Assembly (NCBI GenBank): GCA_029834535.1 | Contig: JAQMWT010000139.1 | Span: 62,001 to 126,000, forward strand | Source of the DNA: Chrysophaeum taylorii | Lineage: Eukaryota > Sar > Pelagophyceae > Pelagomonadales > Pelagomonadaceae | Direction of reading: 5' to 3' | DNA length: 64,000 nt | Shown here: positions 1 through 10,278 of the stretch, in pieces | Position numbering within the stretch: position 1 is the first letter of the stretch | Layout of the letters: every line of letters begins with the position of its first letter | Made by a program: the position numbers and the translations under genes | The notes under the pieces: model-generated | What the model was told of the DNA's origin: nothing | Seen by the model: the letters and a program-made list of their open reading frames with translations, nothing else | Databases searched by the model: none

Positions 1-135
1 ACTCTAAAAACTCCCAGTAAGCTCACCTGGTCTCAGTAAGTTCACCTGGTCACTATATTCACCTAGTCCCAATCTCAAACCCCAGTAAGTCCACGTGGTC
101 CCAGTAAGTTCACCTACAGTGCGCGTGTAGACGCA
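1..135 (-). repeat. 19-bp satellite (GTAAGTTCACCTGGTCCCA units)
   Basis: Short tandem units built on CCCAGTAAGTTCACCTGGT, with diverged spacer units reading about CCCAATCTCAAACC. The same satellite lies at about 29890-30215, 30960-31115, 34090-34220 and 45460-45760, and at four of these sites it directly follows the helicase relic described next. It is therefore probably a terminal or subterminal part of one composite mobile unit rather than an independent centromeric satellite. Confidence 0.75.
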
Positions 136-715
136 GGGAGGGGGCTTATCGGTATTGCGCAGCACGTGTGGGGTAGGGCGGAGTCGTCGACTCAGAAGAG
201 TATATTCTCGGGGTTGCCGATCGACAGAGAGCCACGTAGAGCAGGACGTGACAGAAGACGGGCTTGTGGGCAAGAGGACGCGGACCTCGCGGGGCGTCTG
301 GTCCTGGCTCTTGTTGATCGTTTGGCGTAGGCGGGCCTTGAGGGATACAGGTTGGAGGAGCCTCGGTGACACGACACGATCAATCACGTATCTGGTACCG
401 TTGCAGTGGCCGTGCGACGGGTCGAGGTTGCGAAGACTTTAAGCTCGCGATTAAAGTCAGCATGCCGTTGGCTGTCAGGGAGTTGAAAACTCGACTGTAA
501 AGAGCGAGGCGTCGTCTTCCGACCCAACCTAGTCGGCCGAAAAGAACTCCGACGCCTCGTCTCCGGGAAAAAAAGGCCGCGGTCACGCGCGCGTTGTCAG
601 CATCGACAACATCGTTTCGACGGGGCGTGAGAATGGCGCGCTGAAAGAGCCGCCGCGGGTCGTGGAAATAGTCTGCGAGGTCGCCGTAGACGGCTTGGAG
701 GATCACTGTCTGGCT
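136..715 (-). pseudogene. Helitron-type PIF1-like helicase C-terminus, relic copy A
   Basis: Read on the minus strand, the fragment carries recognisable C-terminal blocks of the PIF1-like helicases of Helitron rolling-circle transposons: a block with RAILTPRRNDVVDADNA, then NSLT-NGM, then TINKSQDQTPREV, which corresponds to the helicase motif INKSQGQT, then a block corresponding to LYVALSR. The blocks lie in different frames, so the fragment is frameshifted and cannot encode a helicase. The ATPase core and the Rep domain are absent. Three sister relics occur at about 29240, 30340 and 45745. Satellite follows on the 3' side and a retroposon tail sits on the 5' side. Family assignment is from motif recognition only. 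Confidence 0.7.
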
Positions 716-784
716 CTCGCGCCTACCTGATCCTTACTCTCGCGCCAACCTGATCCTTACCCTAAATCGAGGGACAGACAGACA

Positions 785-1175
785 AACGCATTAGGCCGGG
801 CTCGCTGTGCCCTCACCGCCCTCACCCATGTCGCCGCCTCGGGGAACCCCGCCCAGGCCGCCCGATCCCAGCAGGACGTCACCCTTCGTCGCACATACGT
901 CCGGCGGCAGCATGCGTACGACCTACGGGCGGGGCCCGTCCTCTCTTCGCCTGCCCCACGCCTCGGCGATGACCCCGACTAGGTCCCGCGTACTTATCTC
1001 CGCCCGTCAGGCACATCCCTCATACCCCACAAACCCACCCACATCCTTCATGCTCCCCACACACCCCCCCCCCTCTTAGCAGTCGACATTTAAAGACAGA
1101 CAGACAAACAAACAAACAAACAAACAAACAAACAAACAAACAAACAAACAAACAAACAAACAAACAAACATCTGT
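785..1175 (+). mobile_element. 5'-truncated LINE 3' end with (CAAA)n tail
   Basis: The sequence from 785 to about 1097 repeats the last part of the LINE copy at 46635-47832: a coding tail ending in an Arg-rich segment, then a C-rich 3' UTR closing with CTTAGCAGTCGAC and TTTAAAGAC. A simple-repeat tail follows, a few GACA units then about 15 CAAA units up to 1170. Severe 5' truncation and a microsatellite tail are typical of target-primed reverse transcription. There is no intact coding capacity. Confidence 0.75.
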
Positions 1176-1253
1176 CGATTAGTAGTTAAGAAGACTTGGT
1201 CTAGGGTGCACGCGGCGGCTTTTTGGTGATGAGCGCGGCTTGGTGAACAAGGC

Positions 1254-1805
1254 ATGGCGAGCAACGTGGAAGAGCGCGTTTTCGTGTACGGGTCTTTGCT
1301 TCGTGGGATGCAAAACCACTCCATTTTGGAGAGCGCACGGCTGATCGACGGCAACGCGCGAACGGCGGAGGAGTACGTGATGGTGTTTGGCGGTGAGGGC
1401 GCCGAAGGAGGCCTGCACGGCGTCTACCCTTACGTGCTCGAGGAAGGCAGGCCAAGCGACACGCGCGGGCGGGTCAGGGGCGAGGTCTACGGAGTGAGCT
1501 CCAAACTCCTCGGCAAGCTGGACGAGCTCGAGGATCACCCAGTTGAGTATCGTCGACGACTGACACCGGTCGTCGGGCACCCTGAGCCGGCGTGGCTTTA
1601 TGTGTTCGAGGAGCCGGAGACGGTCGAGGATATCCGTGGCGACGTCACGTACGACACGTTCGTACCGGTCCGTCGTTTGGACTGGAGGGCGCACTACGAG
1701 AAGATGAACAATCGTCGTGGAAGAGGGACGTTGCGTCCTTGGGTCGTCAGTCTCGCGGCCATCGCCGTCGTCACGACATTCCTTTTGACTAAACCGAGGA
1801 AGTAG
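1254..1805 (+). CDS. gamma-glutamylcyclotransferase-like (AIG2/GGCT fold) protein with C-terminal membrane anchor
   Basis: Single-exon 183-residue protein. The N-terminus has the family's substrate-loop signature FVYGSLLRGM (residues 10-19) followed by Asn-His, and a central HGVYPYV and GEVYGV strand pair. LDELED at 89-94 sits where the catalytic glutamate of GGCT enzymes lies. Enzymes of this fold release 5-oxoproline from gamma-glutamyl peptides or amines, but substrate cannot be read from sequence. Residues 163-178 form a hydrophobic stretch followed by a short basic tail (TKPRK), so the protein is probably tail-anchored with its enzyme domain in the cytosol. The ATG at 1254 is the first in frame and puts the YGSL motif at the usual distance from the N-terminus. 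Basal family assignment is solid; the specific reaction is inferred. Confidence 0.82.
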   Translation: MASNVEERVFVYGSLLRGMQNHSILESARLIDGNARTAEEYVMVFGGEGAEGGLHGVYPYVLEEGRPSDTRGRVRGEVYGVSSKLLGKLDELEDHPVEYRRRLTPVVGHPEPAWLYVFEEPETVEDIRGDVTYDTFVPVRRLDWRAHYEKMNNRRGRGTLRPWVVSLAAIAVVTTFLLTKPRK

Positions 1806-2129
1806 CTAGCAGGGTTACTCGAGGGATATAAAACGCATTCCCGAGGACCTCGCGTCCTCAGCCCGGGTTTTTTGTCTGAGCGAAGCAACCGGGGGAAGTG
1901 GGATTTGCTCACGGGGGGAGGGGGGTGTCATGTAAGGACGAAGCAGGGGGGTGTCATGTAAGGACGAAGCAGAAAAAGAAGAAGAATGTAGGGGATGTCG
2001 ATGTGAAGAGGGCGAACGAGAAGGCGCCGTTTCGACTGAAGAAGCAGGGCCTAAAATGGTGGTGGGGAGGGGAAATTAGAGCACGGGTTGTGGTTGGTTG
2101 ATTGGTTGGTTCGAAAGATCTCGAAAAAC
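1806..2129. repeat. Intergenic; 26-27-bp direct repeat
   Basis: Between the GGCT-like gene and the convergent ATG8 gene the only structure I see is a tandem duplication at about 1920-1971, two copies of a unit containing GGGTGTCATGTAAGGACGAA. The rest is purine-rich. No gene is supported. Confidence 0.6.
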
Positions 2130-2553
<424 letters not shown>

Positions 2554-2803
2554 CGGCCTCACGAAGCACTCCGAGAACGGTTCCCACGATCGGTTGAAGA
2601 CAACAACGAGGGTAAAGTTCTGCGTGCGAGGAAAAAAAGGACATGCGACTTGCGTGGTTCTTCGGATACTCGAGTGCTCTCGTCCTCAACCCCAGTGCCT
2701 CCCCTCGCCGCACAGCTCAAATGTCCGCGGCGACCTACTCGATCGCCGACCAACAAGCGCGCTTCGCACGTGAGGCACCGTCGGTCGTACGTCTCTCGAA
2801 AAC
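2554..2803. promoter_or_regulatory. Shared intergenic promoter region of ATG8 and the SDR gene
   Basis: The 250 bp between two divergently transcribed start codons must hold both promoters unless upstream non-coding exons exist. I see no convincing TATA box or initiator and name no specific site. A weak open frame on the plus strand crosses part of it but has no recognisable content. Confidence 0.4.
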
Positions 2804-3700
2804 ATGCTTGCCTGGTCATCAGGCGCCAAGGAGGAGAAAAACGAGCGGTTTTTGGACATCACCACCGTGTTCGACGGCGAGTACCTGCGCGACAAGAGGG
2901 TTGTGGTGACGGGCGGGAATCGCGGCCTTGGCCTGGAGATCGTGAAGCGGGCCAAGGAGTGCGGCGCGGAGGTAATCGTAACCTGCCGCGCGGGCGCCGC
3001 CGACGTCGAGGGTCTCGCGACGGCCTACGAGGGCGTCGACGTCACCAACCTCCAATCGTGAGGCCGCTTGACGACGACGGTCATTGTGTTTTGTCAGGCT
3101 CACGGACTTCGCGAAGCGGGTTGTCGAGGAAAAGGGGCCGATCGACGTCCTCATCAACAACGCGGGGTACTTTTACGGACCGCAGGAAAAGGTCATCGAG
3201 GGCACCCTCAACTTCGACGAGCAGTGGAAGCAGATCGACATTTGCGCGCTCGGTCCGCTCCGCGTCACCTCCGAGCTCTTCAATGCCGGCGGTTTGAAGG
3301 AGGGTTCCAAGGCCGTTATTATCACGTCGCAAGCCGGCTCGGTCGAGTGGCGCTTTACGCAAAACCCCGAGGGCGGCGACTACGGCCACCATATGTCCCG
3401 CGCGGCCTGCAACATCATGGGCGCCCTCCTCTCCCAGGAACTCAAGTCCAAGGGCATCACCGTCGTGCGTTCTTACGCTCTGTCTCCTCGCGCGCGTACG
3501 CTCCTCTCTCGCAGCTTCTACTTCATCCGGGCTTCAACAAGACGACCATGACCAAAAAATACGAGCACATCTGGGAAATCGAGGGCGCCGTCGAACCGTC
3601 GCAAGGCGCGATGCGCGTGCTCCACGAGGTTGGCGCCCACGGGATCGAAGACAGTGGAAAATTTTTCAACTGCGAGGACGGCCTCCAAATCCCGTGGTGA
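2804..3700 (+). CDS. Short-chain dehydrogenase/reductase-like protein (C-factor type), atypical active site
   Basis: join(2804..3057, 3098..3464, 3515..3700), 268 residues. Introns are 40 bp (GTGAGG..TTGTCAG) and 50 bp (GTGCGT..CTCGCAG), and the frame is continuous across both. The Rossmann cofactor motif TGGNRGLG is at residues 36-43, DVLINNAG ends at 108 and VIITSQAGS carries the usual active-site Ser at 162. The segment that normally reads Y-x3-K instead has His182 and Arg186 (DYGHHMSRAACN), so both the catalytic Tyr and Lys appear substituted. HPGFNKTTM in exon 3 matches the proline-glycine strand after the active site. The fold is clear. Whether it is an active oxidoreductase is doubtful, and it may bind nucleotide without catalysis. 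The second donor could lie 3 bp earlier. Confidence 0.85.
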
Positions 3701-4100
3701 TTGACTTTGGTCGTCATTTCTTCCTATGGCGCTTCCTTCCTCGCGCGCACACTACGGCTCCGCGTCGAGTCTCCTTCAAATCTTTTTCTTCGACCCCACT
3801 CTCCGGCTGGGCAGCAGCTAGTGCCGCCCGCTCGTGTGAGACAGACAACAGGTTTTGTTATTATGCACGAGACCTTTTCCATCTTCTTCGTCCTGCGGAA
3901 AAAAACCTGCTGCTTTATGAGGATAGCTGCTGGGATCGACGTGGATGACCGTCGCGCGAGGTCTCGCGGAGTTGAAACTATTCACGGGGGCGGATACTCT
4001 TCGGATGGTGGTGACCACTGCCCCCAGTCATTCATTCGAGATCGCTAGAGCTGTGTTTATTACCACGTAGAAAGAAGCCTTCTGGGGGTCTGAAGAAAGA
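3701..4100. other. Intergenic, no gene recognised
   Basis: About 400 bp between the SDR stop and the next start. Open frames exist on both strands but have no recognisable domain and no conserved splice partner. The 5' part is pyrimidine-rich and probably holds the SDR 3' UTR. Confidence 0.5.
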
Positions 4101-5407
4101 ATGACATCACATACAGGACCACTAATAATTCGAATACGTCACGCGCCGATGCCGCCTGCGCGCGGCGGCACTCCCCCAAGCGGCAGCAACAGGAGAGGCG
4201 AATGTTCGTACTGCGAGGGGCTCTCGATGCGGTCGTGCCTCGACGTGCTGTCCGTGGTCCTCGGGAGTTCGGGGTCTGTGGATCGCGTGAGCGCGATTGA
4301 GAGCGCGTTCGCCGGCGGAGGTGATGCGTGTGCTGGTCTGGACCTCGAGAGCTGTGTGGAGCACTACGACGCACTCTTGGTGTCGACGAGTCGCACCGCA
4401 AGGCTCGGCCGCCTCCGCGCAGCGTGCTCGGGCGGCCTTCTGCCGTCATTTTCGCCGGGTGATCTGCTGGTCACCAACGCGACCGCGCTCGGCGGATGGT
4501 CGGTCGGGGTCGCGGGCTTCGAACCCATCGCCTGCGCGGCGTGCCATGGAGCGCCGTGTATCGCGACTAAAACCTCCCAGGACGTCGCGGCGACCGTGAC
4601 GCGCGGCGCGCGCTCGCCCTACGCGTCGACGGCATTTCGCGCCGCCTGCGCCGCGGTCGACCGCGACGGCGAAGAGGCGTACTTGCGCGATGCCGACGAC
4701 GCCATCCAAGTGGCGTGCACGGCCTGCAGCGACGAGACGACCTGTGCCACGGACATCAGGCGAGCGCTGGCCAGCGCCCGGCTCGAGGATCGACTCTCCG
4801 TTCTGGAAGTCGCCTTTGCCGGCGCCGACGTATGCGACGGCGCCAGCGCGTCGGCGCCCGCCTGCGCGGAAAAGCTCGACAGCCTGCTCTTCGAATCCCT
4901 CGACGTGCGTCGTACGATCTTTGTTTGATGGCGACGACTGCCGCCTTTCAGGTTCCGACGCGCGACGCCGCTCTCCTGCGCGCTTGCAGAGCGGCCCAAC
5001 GAGCTCGCGCTCTCGCCGCAGGACAATCGTCGTCTTCCTGGGGTGACTTTTTGTTACAAGGTCCTCACCGGAACACCTCCTCCATGCGCGGTTGCGAAGA
5101 CTCCGCCTGCCAGCAAATGGTCGCCGCGCGCCTCGCTTTGTTCGTTCTGCTCGCGTGCGTCGAGCTCCTGCATCGATTACTGATTTTTTATTCAGGGTCG
5201 GCCTCATGTGGCTCATCCGCTCGGTCTACTCGACGCGTGAGATTCCGGCGCACATGGTTTGTTGTTCGTCGTCCTATGCGTTGCGCAGGTGTGCGTGGAG
5301 GCTATGCGCGCGTCCCGACCAAGGAGCAAGAAGATAATGTTCCGATTGCACACGCCATTCCCTTCAAGGTCCAAGGCGAGACCTTCCAGGCGGAACAGGT
5401 CGCTTAG
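4101..5407 (+). CDS. Cysteine-rich repeat protein with one C-terminal transmembrane segment
   Basis: Family not recognised. Exons 4101-4904, 4952-5154 and 5196-about 5260 are joined through 47-bp (GTGCGT..TTTCAG) and 41-bp (GTGCGT..ATTCAG) introns with continuous frame; a further small intron near 5260-5290 probably leads to the last exon ending at 5407 (NVPIAHAIPFKV), but that junction is uncertain. The first 270 residues hold three related Cys-rich units, each opening with C-x2-C (CSYC, CAAC, CTAC) then a helical segment and another Cys; units 1 and 3 share an A-FAG-x-D-x-C pattern followed by a Cys-x-x-LDSLL-like end. Splicing creates a hydrophobic span (ARLALFVLLAVGLMWLI) near the C-terminus. 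This suggests an extracytoplasmic Cys-rich domain and short tail. No clear signal peptide follows the ATG at 4101, so an upstream exon may be missing. Confidence 0.6.
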
Positions 5408-5626
5408 TGGCGGCCTCCGGTCCTTTTTATTTTTTATCCGGGAGCAGGATCCGGTAGTGGTTGCTGGGTATATTGGGTTTATTGGAAAGACATTTGCGGT
5501 TGCCCACACATCCGGCGTGTGAGATTCGTGCTTTGGCTAAGTATGAACAAAGTTTCAACCCAGTCGCTCTGTCTGTCTGTCTGTCGCTTTGAGGCAGCAG
5601 CGAAAACAAAAGCATCCAGATCGCAT
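5408..5626. other. 3' region between convergent genes, with (GTCT)n
   Basis: Short gap between the Cys-rich membrane protein gene and the convergent amidotransferase gene. It includes a run of about five GTCT units at 5568-5586. No gene is supported. Confidence 0.5.
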
Positions 5627-6397
5627 TCAAAAATCGCACGGTATCCGAGGCACCACGTGGTCTTCGACGAGCCACATACGCAAGACGGAGCGGAGAATGT
5701 GGGAATCGAGGGGACCGGCTTGGAAGGCGAGGTCGGCAGCTCGGGCGTCAGCAGCAGATAGCAAGCCCGATTTGACGAGAGCGGGCGAGATGTTGTCGAT
5801 ACAGTGCTCTGGATCAAATTCGGGGTGCGACTGACAGCAGAGGATGTTGCGGTGCTTGCCGGCGAAGAAGAGTTCGTTGGGGCTGCCGTGCGAGTCGGCG
5901 ACGAGCGTCGATTCCGGCGGACGACGCGTGACCTGCTGACCGTGCGCGACCATAAGCGAGAGTTCCTTCGGCAAGACATCCCAGGTCGCCGTATCGACTC
6001 GAATACGCTCGCGCGTGTACCGGAATTTTCCGGTCGGGTTGAAGCCAACCTCTCCATCCAGCGCCGCAGCTACCGCTTGACACCCAAAGCACACCGCGAC
6101 GACGCGCACCGCGGGGTATTCGGCGCAGCGGCGAATAAAGTCGAAGAGACCCGGCATCCAAGCCAGACCGTCGGTGACGTTGTGGCGGCTGCCGCCGATC
6201 ACCACGCCGGCGAACGCCCCTATGTCCTGCGGGAGGATGCCGGCCGTCGCCTGGAAGAGCTCGACCTCTCCCAAGGGCAAGTCCACGGCCTGCGCCCAGA
6301 TCTTCCGTAGAAAGTCGTCCGTCGTCCATTTCGGCGAGTCTTCGGCTTGGATGTACGCAACCCTTTTCGCGACGCCCATCATCTCGTCAGCCATCAA
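5627..6397 (-). CDS. Class I glutamine amidotransferase domain protein (gamma-glutamyl peptidase/GMP-synthase-like)
   Basis: Single-exon 256-residue protein made almost entirely of one GATase1 domain. VVAVCFGCQAVAAAL (residues 99-113) is the nucleophile elbow, with Cys103 as catalytic cysteine. SHPEFD (190-195) supplies His191 and Glu193, completing the Cys-His-Glu triad. GVVIGGSRHNV at 64-74 is the loop that commonly precedes the elbow. No synthetase partner domain is attached, so this is a stand-alone hydrolase-type member, a group that includes plant gamma-glutamyl peptidases acting on glutathione conjugates. Substrate is unknown. The start MMADEMM is chosen because homologues begin near here; Met2, Met6 or Met7 would also work. 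No signal peptide is seen, so probably cytosolic. Confidence 0.85.
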   Translation of the reverse strand: MMADEMMGVAKRVAYIQAEDSPKWTTDDFLRKIWAQAVDLPLGEVELFQATAGILPQDIGAFAGVVIGGSRHNVTDGLAWMPGLFDFIRRCAEYPAVRVVAVCFGCQAVAAALDGEVGFNPTGKFRYTRERIRVDTATWDVLPKELSLMVAHGQQVTRRPPESTLVADSHGSPNELFFAGKHRNILCCQSHPEFDPEHCIDNISPALVKSGLLSAADARAADLAFQAGPLDSHILRSVLRMWLVEDHVVPRIPCDF

Positions 6398-6858
6398 CGC
6401 ACCACCACAAGAAAAATCGGACGGTAAGGTTTATTACACACCTGTTCTTCTCCCTTGCCTAGTAACCAAGGAGGAACACTATCGAGACACTCGGGATGTC
6501 CCGCGCATCTGCAAGCAACGGCATACTGTCCGCATAGACCCATTCAGACAAGGACGCAGCGATGCCAAGTGGCGCCTAAACATCACTACCTGCCCGAGAG
6601 CCATATTAGCCCGGTATCGAAAAACTTGCAGCGGCTCCAGGTGGATGTAATGCTGCCAAAGACCACACCTCCTCGTAGGCCTTCATGCTGGTGTCCAATA
6701 GCGTGATGGGGCGCGACATCTCGACGCTCGGATACCCGGGCGGAGTTTGAACTGTAGCCCGCTCCTTCTAAGCCGAAAGTACATGACGGGTAGCACACTA
6801 ATCTAGCATGCGCAAAGGTCGTCCTGTTGCTCTGGATAAAAGGCCATTAATCATGTAA
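6398..6858. other. Intergenic upstream of the amidotransferase gene
   Basis: About 460 bp with no supported gene. Small frames on both strands show no recognisable motif. The part next to 6398 presumably holds the amidotransferase promoter. Confidence 0.45.
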
Positions 6859-6859
6859 A

Positions 6860-7740
6860 ACATGTCGACCGTGACACCAGAGAGGCCTGTCGACACATGT
6901 GTCGTCCAAGAGGGCTTGGGTCATCCAGAGCTGTGGTTCGGTACCAGAAACGCCGCGAACCTCCGCTCATCTAGCTGTGGAAACGGCGGATACCAAAACA
7001 CGGGCGACACCCGCTGGTTCGCTATGGATCTGCATTTCGTCGGTTTCACGGGTGACGATCAATGCATGCCCTTTCGGCCTCGAGCCAAGACGGTTCGCAT
7101 CAAATTACGAACACGAACGCAGCTGGCCTCATCGCGCTTTACGGCGCTCTTGATTAAAAAAGCTCCCATTCCGCAGCGTGGAGCCGTGAGCGGTACTCGG
7201 AGTCATTTTGATTGAGCTGCAGGTGCCAATGCGCGCAGTGCTGTTAAGCCACGGGCGTCCGCACGGCGTTGACGGACGACGGCATCCGCGTCATGGAAAA
7301 CGACCGATGAGGCCTACGTGAGATCACGCACCTCTAAGAGGTCAACACCGAGGAAGTGCAGTGCAAAGGACTCCTCGCGTGCTTGCCGTGCAAACGCGCG
7401 AGCTTGGTGAGCACTCCCCCCTGTGCCTGACACGATCAACAAGAGCTGAGCCGGACGGCGAGGGTGGCAGGATTGATTGCCTTAGTAGGAGTTCGTAAGG
7501 CAGTTTCATCGACCCCAAGAACATTATGCAGGTTGAGTTCGGCGGCTATTGGCCAGTGTTCCGAGTTGGGACGGGGGTCGGTCTCCAATAAAATGGCCGG
7601 GAAGAACACGCGCGCGATCGAGTGTGGGCGCAAGAATGCTGCGGCGAGCCGTAAATAAGTCCACGTAGTTGGAAGCGTTTGAGGCGCCGGCGGTTGGTAG
7701 TCGGCTCATGCCGCAATTTTTTTATCCAGGTGTAATCCAG
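6860..7740 (+). repeat. Low-copy diverged repeat, copy 1 (partner at about 56975-58060)
   Basis: This segment aligns by eye with 56975-58060 over several blocks: CGTCCAAGAGG, GGTTCGCTATGGAT, AAAAAAGCTCCC, CCGTGAGCGGTACTCGGAGT, a region with ACCGATGAGGCCT, and a 3' block containing GGCCGGGAAGAACAC versus GGCCGGTAAGAACAC. Translated peptides such as FAMD-x2-FVG and SGTRS match between the copies, so the ancestor may have been coding, but copy 1 has in-frame stops. I do not recognise the family and cannot fix the strand with certainty. Confidence 0.55.
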
Positions 7741-7796
7741 CAACATTCATCACACGCCGAAGAGAGCTCCAGAGTCTCTAGAGTGGTGGTTCGAGA

Positions 7797-8040
7797 GGAG
7801 TCGACTGACAAGAGCGGGGGTACGAGTGGGGGCACGTGCGTTGAGGGGGTTGTGTTGTGAGGTGAGGGATGCCTGGAAGGCGGTACCCGTACAGAGATTT
7901 GAGGGTGAAGACGTGAGGGATACCTGAAAGGCGGGCCCGATTCGGTGTCTTCGCCGAATTGCGGGGCAGGCGAAGAGAGGACGGGCCCCGCCCGTAGGTC
8001 ATTCGCGTGCCGCCGCCAGACGTATGTGCGACGAAGACGG
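7797..8040 (-). mobile_element. 5'-truncated LINE 3' end (minus strand)
   Basis: Reverse complement matches the 3' part of the LINE family copy at 46635-47832, including GGGGCCCGTCCTCTCTTCGCC and the GTCAGTCGAC terminal motif at about 7800. It is diverged from the other copies and has no coding capacity. Confidence 0.65.
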
Positions 8041-8928
8041 GTTTTTTACGTGGACTGATATGAGGGGTGCTTGCGAACGGGAGCACGGGTGTTCCGAAGA
8101 GAGGGGTGCACGCACGATAGGGGTGACGGTGGGACGTGTCCCGCTCAAATCAGACTGAGCCCTTGGGAGCGAAACGAGCGAAGAATGCTCAATTCGAAAC
8201 CGATTACCGAGACAGGACCGGGAGCGTCAACGGAAACAGCTACTCTTCGTCTGCCGTGATGCCTCTTTATGAGGATTCGCGCAGATGAAAGGGGGGGGGG
8301 TAGCCGTTACATCTCCGATCCAACCCCGTGCGCAAGCGACGAGAATATGAACGGCCCTTTTAACACGGCGTGAGAACTCACTATTACGACAGTGTCTTGG
8401 GCGCTAGACAGCACCCATTGCATGCGCCCAAGAGCGAATATGACTCACGGGTAAAGTTTCGAAACGATAAGAAAATGAAGACCAGAGGGGACTTTCTCAG
8501 TTCGAGATCAATGCAATCCAGCCTGTTGGTGAGCTGGGGGGTAGGTTTACTTGGTTTGGTTGGTTCTGAATGAGAGGATAATTGCCACAAAAAGCATCGA
8601 GAGTCGAGGGACCTGCGTGCTCACGAGCACGGTGCGCGCGTGACGTGAGCCACGCTCTCACGAAGTTGGTGCAGAATGCTCAGATCCCCCGGATGTTTCT
8701 CAAAAGCGTACCGCCGGGATATATGGCGAAGTAGATCTCGACTGCGGCTCTGCACTGGCTTCTGGAGCACGAGTTGAGTGGTTGTTGCTATATGCTTGCA
8801 GCAAGCAACATTGCTATTGTTGGGCCGCCGGCTATCAAAGGTCCCGTAGAGAATCCGACCGGCGACCAGCTGATATCCGCGAAAACGTGCAGATCGGCTA
8901 AATCGCCTGCCACCGGACGTTGCGTCTT
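8041..8928. other. Intergenic, no gene recognised
   Basis: Nearly 900 bp between the LINE fragment and the GT90 stop codon. It holds a G10 run near 8289-8298 and a potential hairpin at about 8397-8433 (TTGGGCGC paired with GCGCCCAA). Open frames are short and featureless. Confidence 0.45.
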
Positions 8929-10140
8929 TCACTGGACGAGACCAACGAATTTGGAGATGGACCGGCCGCGCTTGAGGGTGATTTCGCACTTTTGGCACGG
9001 GGGATAGGTTTTGGCGCGGAGCAAGTACGCGTTGCACGTGCAGGACGTCGCGTTCGGAACGTAGGAATTGCGGGACGTCTGACGTTCTTGCAACACACCG
9101 AAGATGGAATTCCATCGTGCGACCAGCGATTTTCCAGACAGATGTTGGAACGCGAACCGGCGTCCGGCCCGTCGTAGCGCGAGCTGCAGGCGCGCGTCTC
9201 CGTCGAGGCGTCGGAGCGTGTTGTACAAATTATTCTCGTCGACAGAAAGGTAATGGACCCCGTCTCGCAAATGCTGGTAGTACCACTCGGTCGCAGCGTG
9301 CTTCCAAATGAGGACGACGGCGCCGTGCGCCCATAAGTACTGCAAATTTCGCGAATACGAGCCGGTCGCGCTTCCGGGCATGTGCAACAAGTATCGATAG
9401 TTCGAGAAATTGCTTTGTGGGACGTGCGGCTTGAGTCGCCGCATTACCAAATCCACATCCGCTCGGGTGCTGTTGGTCTTGGCGGCGAGCCCGGAGATGC
9501 AATCGGCCATCGTGCCGTAGCCGTCGACCTTGGTGAATCCGACGTCGAGGCGGTCTTCTGGGTCCCGCATGCGCAACAATTGAAATCGGGCCTGCGCGCC
9601 GGGACCACACGCGCCGCGGAACATGACGCGATTCGAGCGCCATCGCCACGGTCGGTTTGCACTCTTTTGCAACGAGGCCTCGGTGAGCTCGTCCCACCAG
9701 CGCGGGGCGACAAAAAAGGGGTTGGGGACGAGCAATCCCGGTTGCTTCTCCGGGTCACGCTTGCCGAAGCCCAACACCGGGAATTTTTCGTCGCGTACCG
9801 GTCCGCTCGCCGTGTAAACCATGAGGAACGACACGCGACACTTCAAAGACTCGCCAACGTCGGCAAGAACCCCCCGCAACATCATGTCCATAAGCATCTG
9901 TTTGCCGCTGCCGGGCTCGTTGCGGAGATCTCGCGCGTGGACGATGGCTCCAGTTTCTGTGATGTGAATGCACGTGCCCCGTGTCTTTCCCCGCCGCTTG
10001 AGCTGTGTGCGTTGGTCGCAATGGGGAATGACAGCTGGTTGTTTTCGAAAGTAGGCATCGACGTCATAATTCTCCGAGTCGAGCGAACTGGCGGCTCCCA
10101 AAATGACAATTGCGAGCTGGTAGGTGTAGAGCAGGCTCAT
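8929..10140 (-). CDS. GT90 (CAP10/POGLUT-like) glycosyltransferase
   Basis: Single-exon 403-residue protein. It begins with a hydrophobic leader (residues 1-18, MSLLYTYQLAIVILGAAS), consistent with a signal peptide or type II anchor, so the domain should face the ER/Golgi lumen. GT90 landmarks in order: WRSNRVMFRGACG (167-179), KVDGYGTMADC (204-214), SNYRYLLHMPG followed by SYSRNLQYLWAHGAVVL (246-277, the nucleotide-sugar region) and EWYYQHLRDGVHYLSV (285-300). Members transfer glucose or xylose to proteins or xylose to polysaccharide; which applies here is unknown. The C-terminus has a Cys-rich patch (CTCNAYL..CQKC). The start codon is 147 bp from the end of a hAT transposon, so its promoter may have been changed by the insertion. 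Confidence 0.85.
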   Translation of the reverse strand: MSLLYTYQLAIVILGAASSLDSENYDVDAYFRKQPAVIPHCDQRTQLKRRGKTRGTCIHITETGAIVHARDLRNEPGSGKQMLMDMMLRGVLADVGESLKCRVSFLMVYTASGPVRDEKFPVLGFGKRDPEKQPGLLVPNPFFVAPRWWDELTEASLQKSANRPWRWRSNRVMFRGACGPGAQARFQLLRMRDPEDRLDVGFTKVDGYGTMADCISGLAAKTNSTRADVDLVMRRLKPHVPQSNFSNYRYLLHMPGSATGSYSRNLQYLWAHGAVVLIWKHAATEWYYQHLRDGVHYLSVDENNLYNTLRRLDGDARLQLALRRAGRRFAFQHLSGKSLVARWNSIFGVLQERQTSRNSYVPNATSCTCNAYLLRAKTYPPCQKCEITLKRGRSISKFVGLVQ

Positions 10141-10278
10141 GGATGCGGGCCAGCAGATTGGCCGCGACGTCGTCGTCGTCGTCGTCGCCGTGACGAAAAA
10201 CTGGTCACGAACATCCTAAAAATCGATTCAGTTGCGATGCTTACCCTCGGACTTTTGAACCCAGCCGCGCGATATAAT

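Noticed and set aside
1097-1170. (CAAA)n run considered as a telomeric or CRISPR-like array
   Set aside because: Pure 4-bp simple repeat directly after a LINE 3' end; no spacers, and the unit differs from known telomere repeats.
5804-6329. Frames overlapping the amidotransferase on both strands
   Set aside because: The minus-strand 256-residue frame has the full Cys-His-Glu triad; the others are shadows.
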